From Legionellales bacterium UBA5158 (GTDB lineage: Bacteria > Pseudomonadota > Gammaproteobacteria > DSM-16500): a DNA stretch of 9,388 nt. Position numbers and translations under genes: made by a program. The stretch covers positions 4,488 through 13,875 of the forward strand of contig DHXK01000007.1 in the NCBI GenBank assembly GCA_002413665.1. The letters are read 5' to 3'. The first letter of the stretch is position 1. Every line of letters starts with the position of its first letter. The notes under the pieces are model-generated. The model made no database searches and had not been told where the DNA came from. It saw only the letters and a program-made list of their open reading frames with translations. This document shows, one piece after another, positions 1 to 5,577 of this stretch.

Positions 1-800
1 ATTATTTTGATTTAACAGAAGACGTGGCTACCACGCAAGCCGTTTTAGAATTAGCACAAGATGTCACTTCCGCCTTCGTACCACAATGTGGATTAGCACC
101 TGGTTTTATTAGCATTGTTGCAAATAATTTAATGCAAAATTTTCCTACATTAGATACGGTTAAAATGCGCGTCGGTGCATTACCAATTAACATCAGTAAC
201 TCACTTGAATATTCATTAACTTGGTCTACAGATGGTTTAATTAATGAATATGGCAACATGTGTAATGCCATTGAACAGGGCAAAGAAGTCGCTACTTTAC
301 CGCTAGAAGCATTGGAAGAAATTAAAATTGATGGGCTAGCCTATGAAGCGTTTAACACATCCGGTGGAATAGGAAGTTTAGCTACAACGTATAGTGGAAA
401 AGTCAAAAATCTAAGTTATAAAACTATACGTTATCCTGGTCACTGTGAGAAAATACGATTTCTCATGAATGATTTAAAATTAAATGAAGATCGTACAACA
501 TTAAAAAGAATTTTAGAAAATGCTATTCCCAAAACATATCAAGATGTTGTATTAGTTTATGTTTCGGTAACAGGCATACAAGATAATTTATTTATCGAAG
601 AAAATTACGTTAAAAAATTCTATCCACAAATCGTACATGGAGTGAATTGGTCAGCAATACAATTAACCACTGCTTCTGCACTTTGCACTATTTTAGATTT
701 GATATTAAGTCAGCCTGGAAAATATAGTGGCTTGATACGCCAAGAAGCATTTGCATTAGAGGACTTAACGAATAATCGATTTGGACAATATTACGCATAA
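1..800 (+). CDS. Saccharopine dehydrogenase-family oxidoreductase (lysine 6-dehydrogenase/saccharopine dehydrogenase type), 5' end outside window
   Basis: The reading frame is already open at base 3 and begins YFDLTEDV, the conserved segment after the Rossmann core in this family, so the GTG at 24 is internal and the gene is cut by the window edge. About 265 C-terminal residues are visible. Judging from a usual length near 380-400, the missing part is most of the N-terminal NAD(P)-binding domain. Visible family motifs are CGLAPGF, FNTSGG and YKTIRYPGHCEKIRFLMNDL, as in bacterial lysine dehydrogenases and saccharopine dehydrogenases. The expected product is L-2-aminoadipate 6-semialdehyde, formed in the cytoplasm from lysine or saccharopine. 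The next gene, 42 bases downstream on the same strand, encodes the dehydrogenase that would consume it, which supports a lysine catabolic operon. The sequence does not decide between lysine 6-dehydrogenase and saccharopine dehydrogenase; the missing N-terminus and any upstream lysine-ketoglutarate reductase gene would help. Confidence 0.85.
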   Translation, partial: YFDLTEDVATTQAVLELAQDVTSAFVPQCGLAPGFISIVANNLMQNFPTLDTVKMRVGALPINISNSLEYSLTWSTDGLINEYGNMCNAIEQGKEVATLPLEALEEIKIDGLAYEAFNTSGGIGSLATTYSGKVKNLSYKTIRYPGHCEKIRFLMNDLKLNEDRTTLKRILENAIPKTYQDVVLVYVSVTGIQDNLFIEENYVKKFYPQIVHGVNWSAIQLTTASALCTILDLILSQPGKYSGLIRQEAFALEDLTNNRFGQYYA

Positions 801-842
801 TGAAAACCAGCTTATTCCTGTATTTTTTAGAGGTAAATTCTT

Positions 843-2366
843 ATGAATATTTTAAATTCTCTCAACTTAAACTCCCTTAATTCTGGTGCAAGCACAGGTT
901 CAGAATGGTGGTCTGACAATAAATTAAATGGTGAAATAGTTTCTCACAATCCCGCCACTGAACAATCCATCGCAACTGTTTACAATTGCTCACCCGATGA
1001 TTATGAAATTATTGTTGCCAGTGCACAAAAAGCATTTATCGAATGGCGCAAAACTCCCGCACCAAAGCGTGGTGAAATTATTCGTCAAATCGGCGATGAA
1101 TTACGTCTGCATAAAGACATGCTGGGTAGCTTAGTGTCTTTAGAAATGGGCAAATCTAAACAAGAAGGCAACGGCGAAGTCCAAGAGATGATAGACATGG
1201 CCGATTTGGCTGTAGGTCAATCACGCATGCTATATGGCAATACTATGCATTCTGAACGGCCTGAACACCGCATGTATGAACAATGGCACCCACTTGGTGT
1301 AGTCGGTGTCATTAGCGCATTTAATTTTCCTGTCGCTGTCTGGGCGTGGAATGCTTTTGTGGCAGCTATTTGTGGAAACACAGTCGTCTGGAAACCTTCT
1401 CCTAAAACTCCTCTGTGCGCGCTCGCCGTGCAACATATTTGCAACACCGTGATGGAACGCAATAATTTGCAGGGAATTTTTTCTTTATTTATTACAGATG
1501 ATAATGAACTGACAAAACATTTTGTAATGGATACCAACATCGCTTTAATTTCATTTACAGGTTCCACTACAGTAGGTCGTAAAATTAAAGAAATGGTGGC
1601 AACTCGTTTAGGAAAATCACTTTTAGAATTAAGCGGCAATAATGCTATTATCGTGGATGAAACAGCAGATTTAAATTTAGCAGTGCCTGCCATCGTATTT
1701 GGTGCCGTGGGAACAGCAGGACAACGCTGCACGAGCACGCGCAGATTAATCGTACACGAATCTATTTATGAAAAACTTATCGCCGCTGTGACTAAAGGTT
1801 ACGAAAAAATTTCTATAGGCGATCCCTTGGATGAAAAAATCTTAATGGGACCTTTAATTGATGCGACTGCCGTGAAGAATTTCCTTCACACTATGTCAGA
1901 CATACACAAAGCTGGAGGAAAAATTTTATTCGGCGGCAATGCTTTAAAACAAACAGGACACTTTGTCGAACCCACATTAGTGCTCGCTGAAAATCACTGG
2001 GATGTTGTTCAGCAAGAAACGTTCGGCCCCATATTATATGTCATGAAATATCGCACTTTAAATGATGCTATTGCCATGCAAAATCATTCGCAACATGGAT
2101 TATCCTCTGCGCTTTTTACCAATATTTTGCAGCATGCAGAAATATTTTTAGCGGCTCAAGGGAGTGATTGCGGGATCGCCAATATTAATATCGGTACATC
2201 AGGTGCTGAAATTGGGGGAGCATTCGGTGGGGAAAAAGATACAGGTGGTGGACGTGAAGCAGGATCAGATTCTTGGAAAGCTTATATGCGCAGACAAACT
2301 AACACCATCAATTGGAGTAAAGTCTTGCCTTTAGCGCAAGGAATCAAGTTTGATCTCGGAGTGTAA
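843..2366 (+). CDS. L-aminoadipate-semialdehyde dehydrogenase, ALDH7/antiquitin family
   Basis: This NAD+-dependent aldehyde dehydrogenase of 507 residues oxidises aminoadipate semialdehyde (in equilibrium with piperideine-6-carboxylate) to L-2-aminoadipate, a step of lysine breakdown. All catalytic elements are present: AFNFPVAVW with oxyanion Asn161, WKPS with Lys184, the NAD-binding GSTTVG at 240-245, Glu262 in LLELSGNN, and catalytic Cys296 in AGQRCTSTRRL. Long stretches match human ALDH7A1, notably SGAEIGGAFGGEK near the C-terminus and the ending LPLAQGIKF. The two residues reported to recognise the aminoadipate end in ALDH7A1, a Glu in GEVQE (here Glu115) and the Arg just before the catalytic Cys (here Arg295), are both kept, which argues for this substrate rather than a generic aldehyde. 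The ATG has a good AGAGGT ribosome-binding site 8 bases upstream. It lies 42 bases after the saccharopine dehydrogenase-family gene and is probably cotranscribed with it. Confidence 0.93.
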   Translation: MNILNSLNLNSLNSGASTGSEWWSDNKLNGEIVSHNPATEQSIATVYNCSPDDYEIIVASAQKAFIEWRKTPAPKRGEIIRQIGDELRLHKDMLGSLVSLEMGKSKQEGNGEVQEMIDMADLAVGQSRMLYGNTMHSERPEHRMYEQWHPLGVVGVISAFNFPVAVWAWNAFVAAICGNTVVWKPSPKTPLCALAVQHICNTVMERNNLQGIFSLFITDDNELTKHFVMDTNIALISFTGSTTVGRKIKEMVATRLGKSLLELSGNNAIIVDETADLNLAVPAIVFGAVGTAGQRCTSTRRLIVHESIYEKLIAAVTKGYEKISIGDPLDEKILMGPLIDATAVKNFLHTMSDIHKAGGKILFGGNALKQTGHFVEPTLVLAENHWDVVQQETFGPILYVMKYRTLNDAIAMQNHSQHGLSSALFTNILQHAEIFLAAQGSDCGIANINIGTSGAEIGGAFGGEKDTGGGREAGSDSWKAYMRRQTNTINWSKVLPLAQGIKFDLGV

Positions 2367-2379
2367 AAAAGACAGGTAG

Positions 2380-2391
2380 ATGACTAGTCAT
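2380..2391. repeat. 12-base perfect palindrome between convergent genes
   Basis: ATGACTAGTCAT is its own reverse complement. It starts 14 bases after the stop of the ALDH7 gene and just before a second, larger inverted repeat. It could be part of a compound transcription-end structure or a protein-binding site. No T-run follows it, so on its own it is not a convincing terminator. Confidence 0.4.
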
Positions 2392-2395
2392 GAGC

Positions 2396-2431
2396 TGGTG
2401 GGCAAAGCAAAGCGTGCCCACCATTTCATTT
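2396..2431 (+). terminator. Likely terminator hairpin between convergent genes; GC-rich palindromic repeat
   Basis: TGGTGGGCA (2396-2404) pairs perfectly over 9 bases with TGCCCACCA (2415-2423) around a 10-base loop AAGCAAAGCG, and TTTCATTT follows. The position between the 3' ends of the lysine operon (+) and the membrane-protein gene (-) fits transcription termination; it lies between the two stops, so it could serve mainly the + transcript. The core, GTGGGCA and its complement flanking AAGC-type bases, looks like dispersed intergenic palindromes seen in many proteobacterial genomes. It may therefore be one copy of a genomic repeat acting as a terminator. Confidence 0.6.
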
Positions 2432-2440
2432 CAACTAAAA

Positions 2441-3472
2441 TTAATGATGACTCCAGCCTACACTTACGCCTTCGTTAGAGGGCTCATGATGCGTACTGTG
2501 ACTTTGAACATCCTGACCAGGCTCATTGCTACTATGATGACCCCAACCTACGCTGACAGCCGCATTTGAGTTGTCATGCTGCGTATGAGTGCTATGACTA
2601 GGATAATTCTGCTGCTGTACAGGTGCGCTACTATTATGATGATTCCAACCCACACTGACATCATCGTGAACATGATGATCAACTGGATGATGAGAAGGAT
2701 AACTAGGATGGTGATGACGACCATAGCTATCATTGATATCAATAATCGTTGTAGGAGGCATCATAACTGAGCCATACATATAACTAGGCTGTGATACAAC
2801 CACAGGCAATACTCTAGCCGTGCTGCCTTGAGAATAAACCGTAGGTGCAGGAAATGATCGGTAAGGAGGTGGTTGATCGACTACCATCAATTCATTATTT
2901 TGTCGTCTTTTGCAAGCATACACACAACAACAAACGGCGATTATTCCTGCCATACATCCAAGAACTATCGCTATGGTGCGATCGCTCATATGATCAGCAT
3001 TAGGAATGCCACCTGGCGTGTCATAATATTCATCACATACTTTTTTCATGACTTGATTCATGCATGAAATAAAATTTGTGGTGACAACTTTTCCCATTTC
3101 CACACTGATATCAATCGAAGGACCATGAACTCCATTTTTAATACAATCAGGTGAATCCACTTCAGAGGAGTACATTAAACTTGATGCATCAGACAATATA
3201 CTCTTACAATAAGACATCATATTACTTCTAAGATGTGGAAAATTGTTCTCATTATAATTAACCAGATAACTAGTATTATCATTAGGATCTATCGCATAAA
3301 CAGTTTCTGCATCCACTAACATCAATTCATTTAAAGCTATAATAACAGCAAAAGGGGCTATCTTTATTTTATTTAAGAGTGCTAATTCGGAATGTTGCGG
3401 AATAATTTTTTTCGGTCTAGCCCAACTAAATAGTTGGTCTCTAATTGCGCCAATTGCACGATTTAAAGACAT
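2441..3472 (-). CDS. Unrecognised membrane protein with Cys-rich transmembrane helix, PPPY motif and His-rich VSVGWxHH repeats
   Basis: I do not recognise a family for this 343-residue protein. Visible layout: a basic N-terminus (RPKK at 19-22), a moderately hydrophobic stretch at about 36-54, a polar region with four cysteines (C89, C110, C137, C146), a clear transmembrane helix at about 165-187 and then KRR. By the positive-inside rule the four-Cys region would be periplasmic and the tail cytoplasmic. The helix is unusually rich in cysteine, ending AVCCCVYACKRR. The tail begins with PPPY (201-204), continues Pro/Tyr/Val-rich to about 240, then becomes strongly His-rich (HHH at 253-255, HHPVDHHVHDD). 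Three VSVGWxHH units follow at 272, 306 and 336, the last ending the protein. The start is supported by AGGAG 8 bases upstream. The His tail suggests metal binding; PPPY and the Cys cluster look like eukaryotic adaptor tails, so a secreted host-directed role is conceivable but unproven. Confidence 0.72.
   Translation of the reverse strand: MSLNRAIGAIRDQLFSWARPKKIIPQHSELALLNKIKIAPFAVIIALNELMLVDAETVYAIDPNDNTSYLVNYNENNFPHLRSNMMSYCKSILSDASSLMYSSEVDSPDCIKNGVHGPSIDISVEMGKVVTTNFISCMNQVMKKVCDEYYDTPGGIPNADHMSDRTIAIVLGCMAGIIAVCCCVYACKRRQNNELMVVDQPPPYRSFPAPTVYSQGSTARVLPVVVSQPSYMYGSVMMPPTTIIDINDSYGRHHHPSYPSHHPVDHHVHDDVSVGWNHHNSSAPVQQQNYPSHSTHTQHDNSNAAVSVGWGHHSSNEPGQDVQSHSTHHEPSNEGVSVGWSHH
2444..2659 (-). 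repeat. Three protein-level tandem repeats ending in VSVGWxHH
   Basis: Units of about 32-33 residues start YPSH (residue 258), YPSH (290) and QSH (323). Each carries VSVGW followed by one variable residue and HH, at 2636-2659, 2534-2557 and 2444-2467. Within the VSVGW cores every base difference among the three copies lies in a third codon position and is silent, while the linkers (HHPVDHHVHDD, HSTHTQHDNSNAA, HSTHHEPSNEG) have diverged in sequence. The pattern indicates an old duplication with the core kept by selection. Confidence 0.85.
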
Positions 3473-3501
3473 TTGATTTTCTCCTGATTTTAATACCGTG
3501 C

Positions 3502-3510
3502 AATATATCA
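3502..3510 (-). promoter_or_regulatory. Possible extended -10 promoter element for the membrane-protein gene
   Basis: On the minus strand TGATATATT fits the extended -10 pattern TGnTATAAT with one mismatch. It lies about 30 bases upstream of the ATG at 3472, leaving room for a short leader containing the AGGAG site at 3481-3485. I see no good -35 hexamer at 16-18 bases, which is tolerated with an extended -10. This is suggestive only in such AT-rich DNA. Confidence 0.35.
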
Positions 3511-3580
3511 GGGTGGCCTTTAAAAATCATCAAACAAAATAAATTTCTTGATTACATTTTTTCTTCATGAAAATACAACA

Positions 3581-3607
3581 AATCTGTCTTTTTAAAAAAG
3601 ACAGATT
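3581..3607 (-). terminator. Intrinsic terminator of the P450 gene
   Basis: AATCTGTCTTTTT (3581-3593) and AAAAAGACAGATT (3595-3607) are perfect 13-base inverted repeats separated by one base. The hairpin begins 11 bases after the P450 stop codon, and on the minus strand it is followed by the T-rich run TGTTGTATTTTC. The GTC/GAC part flanked by A and T runs makes it look symmetric, so it could terminate in either direction, but only the P450 transcript reaches it. It separates the P450 transcript from the downstream membrane-protein gene. Confidence 0.75.
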
Positions 3608-3618
3608 AATTTAAGGCA

Positions 3619-5274
3619 TTACAACCTAAACGAGGACCTCATATCACTTTCAGATAATAATCCTGGAGGTTGTCCTAAATTAGCATTACTTGAACTTTGT
3701 TTTGCTTCATGCTCCAACGAAGATCGCAAATGAAATTTCATCTTAATATCTTCCAAATCGACTCTGAGTGTAAAAATTTGGTGATGAGGAAATGGAAACT
3801 GCAGATCATGCTTAATATCAAACAGTGCGATAAGACGTGCAAGCGTGAGCTTCACTTCTTGCATAGAAAAACGTTGTCCTGGACATGGTCTAGGCATAAA
3901 ACCAAAGGTGAAATTTTCAAACTCGCCAAACGATTTTTCTAAAAATCGTTCTGGTCTAAACAAATCTGCATCTTCACCAAAAATAGCTTTGTTGCGATGC
4001 GTGATACGCGGAGAAATTACAACAATATCATCTTTATTAAGAGAGCCAGCCGCGAAAGAAAAAGGTTTAGCAACTTTAAAGAGTATGTCTGGAATAGGTG
4101 GATACAAACGAAGAGTTTCTTTTAATACTGCCGTTAAATAAGGCATATTGTTAAGATTTTCTGTTGTCCACTCCTGTGGAGAAATACCTTGACTTAAAAT
4201 CTCAGTATATACTTTTTCTAATACATCGCGATGCTGCGCATCACCCAATAATAACAAACTCATCAATAACAATTTTGCTGTGGTCTCATGTCCTGCCACT
4301 AAAAATTGTGTAATTTCGAAAATGGTTTTTTGAGAATATAAATCTAGACGCTCGGCACTTCCTTCTTCATGCAACCAATTATCTGTCTCACGGATATTTT
4401 TTTCATTCGGCTTAATAATATTATTTCGTAAGACATCAAAACCCTGATCTAGCAATACTTTCAGATGAGATTTATAAAAATATTTTACAAAGGGTAAATA
4501 CTCATCAATCAATTGATTACGTGGATTAGCAACCTCTACCGTTGCTTCTGCAATGATATCGGAAATTCTTTTTTTGATATTTTCATCTATATGCTCAAAA
4601 CCTAATTTTGTTTTTCCTATCATATCCATGGTCAGCGAATTAGAAAATTGTTCTAAGTCATCTATCGTATGATCTTGCTTTTGGACGATTCTTGCAATGA
4701 CGCCATCAATTATTCTTTGCATAGGCGCTATATCTTTTCCTAACGCCGAGTCGGTCAAAAGTGCGAGCTTAAAACGCTGACGTAAGTGTTTCCAATTTTC
4801 TGAATTATGAGGAGAATTAAAAATAGAATCTGGACCAAAAAACATTTTAAAAGATCCAGTCGAATCATGAAAATGAATATTCGCAAAATTATCTTTTACG
4901 ATAGTCTTTATATCTGCAGGTTGCGTGACTAGCACCACCACTTTTTTGGGGCCAAAACGCCAATAAGCTATACCATGCGCATTTTTTTCAGCGATGGGTG
5001 CGGCGGCAACAATTATTCTATCAAATCCTCGTCCATCTGGGCTGAAGACATCACCTAATTTCCCCCAGTATTCATCGCCTTCTAAATAGGCTACGGGGGG
5101 GAGCTGCACATCCTTAACAGGGAAGACATATGGCAAGACTGTGCGATGAAAAAATCCTAGGGTATTCGCCGCATAGCGAGAACAAGCACTGTTGCGGCCT
5201 TCTCTTACTTCATCTTGAACTTCTTCAAAACGGTCTACTAGTGTCTTGCGCGAATTAGAAGAATGAGACTTCAT
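3619..5274 (-). CDS. Cytochrome P450 monooxygenase with altered heme-binding signature
   Basis: This 551-residue protein is a heme-thiolate monooxygenase; its substrate is unknown. P450 landmarks occur in order: helix C WxxxR (W161, R165), helix I AGHETT (327-332) for oxygen activation, helix K ETLR (E386 to R389), PERF (441-444) and the Cys loop FGFMPRPCPG with heme ligand Cys464. F457, R462, C464 and G466 fit the FxxGxRxCxG signature, but the usual Gly four residues before the Cys is Met460. There is no N-terminal membrane anchor. The protein is longer than typical soluble bacterial P450s (about 400-450), with about 50 residues before the PPVAYLEG segment and a Ser/Gln-rich tail of about 35 residues after the last core strand. 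No ferredoxin or reductase gene is visible. The start has a GGGAGG ribosome-binding site close upstream, and a strong hairpin follows the stop. Class is closer to CYP4/CYP102-like enzymes by general feel; I cannot assign a subfamily. Confidence 0.93.
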   Translation of the reverse strand: MKSHSSNSRKTLVDRFEEVQDEVREGRNSACSRYAANTLGFFHRTVLPYVFPVKDVQLPPVAYLEGDEYWGKLGDVFSPDGRGFDRIIVAAAPIAEKNAHGIAYWRFGPKKVVVLVTQPADIKTIVKDNFANIHFHDSTGSFKMFFGPDSIFNSPHNSENWKHLRQRFKLALLTDSALGKDIAPMQRIIDGVIARIVQKQDHTIDDLEQFSNSLTMDMIGKTKLGFEHIDENIKKRISDIIAEATVEVANPRNQLIDEYLPFVKYFYKSHLKVLLDQGFDVLRNNIIKPNEKNIRETDNWLHEEGSAERLDLYSQKTIFEITQFLVAGHETTAKLLLMSLLLLGDAQHRDVLEKVYTEILSQGISPQEWTTENLNNMPYLTAVLKETLRLYPPIPDILFKVAKPFSFAAGSLNKDDIVVISPRITHRNKAIFGEDADLFRPERFLEKSFGEFENFTFGFMPRPCPGQRFSMQEVKLTLARLIALFDIKHDLQFPFPHHQIFTLRVDLEDIKMKFHLRSSLEHEAKQSSSNANLGQPPGLLSESDMRSSFRL

Positions 5275-5290
5275 AGCACCTCCCTGTGCT
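5275..5290 (-). promoter_or_regulatory. P450 ribosome-binding site displayed in a small hairpin loop
   Basis: On the minus strand AGCAC-AGGGAG-GTGCT lies directly before the ATG at 5274. AGCAC and GTGCT pair over 5 bases, leaving the purine-rich core AGGGAG in a 6-base loop; the full Shine-Dalgarno match GGGAGGTG runs into the 3' arm. Folding would partly mask the site, so translation of the P450 might respond to structure. A 5-base stem is weak and could be chance. Confidence 0.35.
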
Positions 5291-5362
5291 TAATTAAAAT
5301 ATACGCCAAGATAACGAATAACGTTTAGAAAATCAATTCAGATTGATGGGAGTAAAATTTTT

Positions 5363-5375
5363 GCTTAAGTTAAGC
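5363..5375. promoter_or_regulatory. Inverted repeat GCTTAAGTTAAGC upstream of the P450
   Basis: Six-base arms GCTTAA and TTAAGC flank one base, about 90 bases upstream of the P450 start. Such a dyad could be an operator, but AT-rich dyads of this size arise by chance, and it overlaps the 3' end of the possible gene relic. Confidence 0.2.
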
Positions 5376-5489
5376 TTTAGTATACAGCCTGCGCAATTCT
5401 TTAAATGGTGGCACTGAAATGGAATAGCTTAGTATTAAAATAACAGTAACTGTAGAAGCTATTAAAGCGCCAACCAGTATTCCTGCATG
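5370..5489 (-). pseudogene. Possible remnant of the 3' end of a membrane-protein gene
   Basis: On the minus strand 39 codons run open from a TGA at 5490-5492 to TAA at 5370-5372. The peptide starts HAGILVGALIASTVTVILIL, a good transmembrane helix, and continues SYSISVPPFKELRRLYTKA, a plausible cytoplasmic end with positive charges. There is no usable start codon or ribosome-binding site in this frame, and a GC-rich palindrome abuts its 5' end. It looks like a truncated gene tail rather than a functional small gene. In AT-rich DNA hydrophobic open frames of this size can also be accidental. Confidence 0.3.
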
Positions 5490-5513
5490 TCATCCCCGCG
5501 TAAGCGGGTACGA
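5490..5513. repeat. Short GC-rich palindromic repeat of the GTCATCCCCGCG...GCGGG type
   Basis: TCATCCCCGCGTAAGCGGG stands out in AT-rich surroundings. CCCGC (5495-5499) pairs with GCGGG (5504-5508) around a GTAA loop. The wording resembles dispersed intergenic palindromes of the GTCATCCCCGCGnAAGCGGGGATCC kind found in many proteobacteria; here the right arm has decayed (GCGGGTACG). It is likely a remnant of a repetitive extragenic element. Confidence 0.5.
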
Positions 5514-5577
5514 TAGAACCTAAAAGATCCTGAAGTTGATGCCTATGTGGTAAAAGGTGCTCGTATATAAATCTTTA

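Larger units (their letters stand above)
5275..5577. other. Gene-poor spacer of about 300 bases between the P450 and gabD
   Basis: No intact gene is supported here. From the P450 side it holds the presumed P450 leader and promoter region (5275-5362, very AT-rich, with no clear paired -35/-10), a dyad at 5363-5375, a hydrophobic open stretch on the minus strand that may be a gene relic (5370-5489), a GC-rich palindrome (5490-5513) and a short plus-strand open stretch reading DPEVDAYVVKGARI before a stop at 5568-5570. No T-run terminator is apparent directly after gabD. Confidence 0.6.

Noticed and set aside
24..26. GTG at 24 as the real start of the first gene
   Set aside because: The frame is open upstream to the window edge and already encodes the conserved YFDLTED motif, so the gene begins outside the window.
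1217..1738. A 173-codon open frame antisense to the ALDH7 gene
   Set aside because: It lies wholly within a strongly conserved ALDH coding region on the opposite strand; the translation has no recognisable motif and the openness follows from the codon use of the real gene.
2636..2659. A CRISPR-like or DNA-level direct repeat in the His-rich region
   Set aside because: The repeats are at protein level; the DNA copies differ at third codon positions and the spacing is set by coding linkers.
2912..2980. True homology of the His-rich membrane protein to eukaryotic Shisa/WBP1-type proteins
   Set aside because: The cysteines lie inside the helix rather than in the conserved pre-helix pattern, and the His repeats have no counterpart. 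The resemblance is more likely convergent composition.
2548..3067. Open frames of about 64 codons on both strands across the His-rich membrane-protein gene
   Set aside because: They are by-products of CAT/ATG-rich His codons, which read as runs of Met and Ile in other frames. They have no ribosome-binding site or plausible protein composition.
5346..5417. A 23-codon plus-strand open frame starting MGVKFLLK in the P450-gabD spacer
   Set aside because: It has no ribosome-binding site and is very short; the hydrophobic content is expected in AT-rich DNA.
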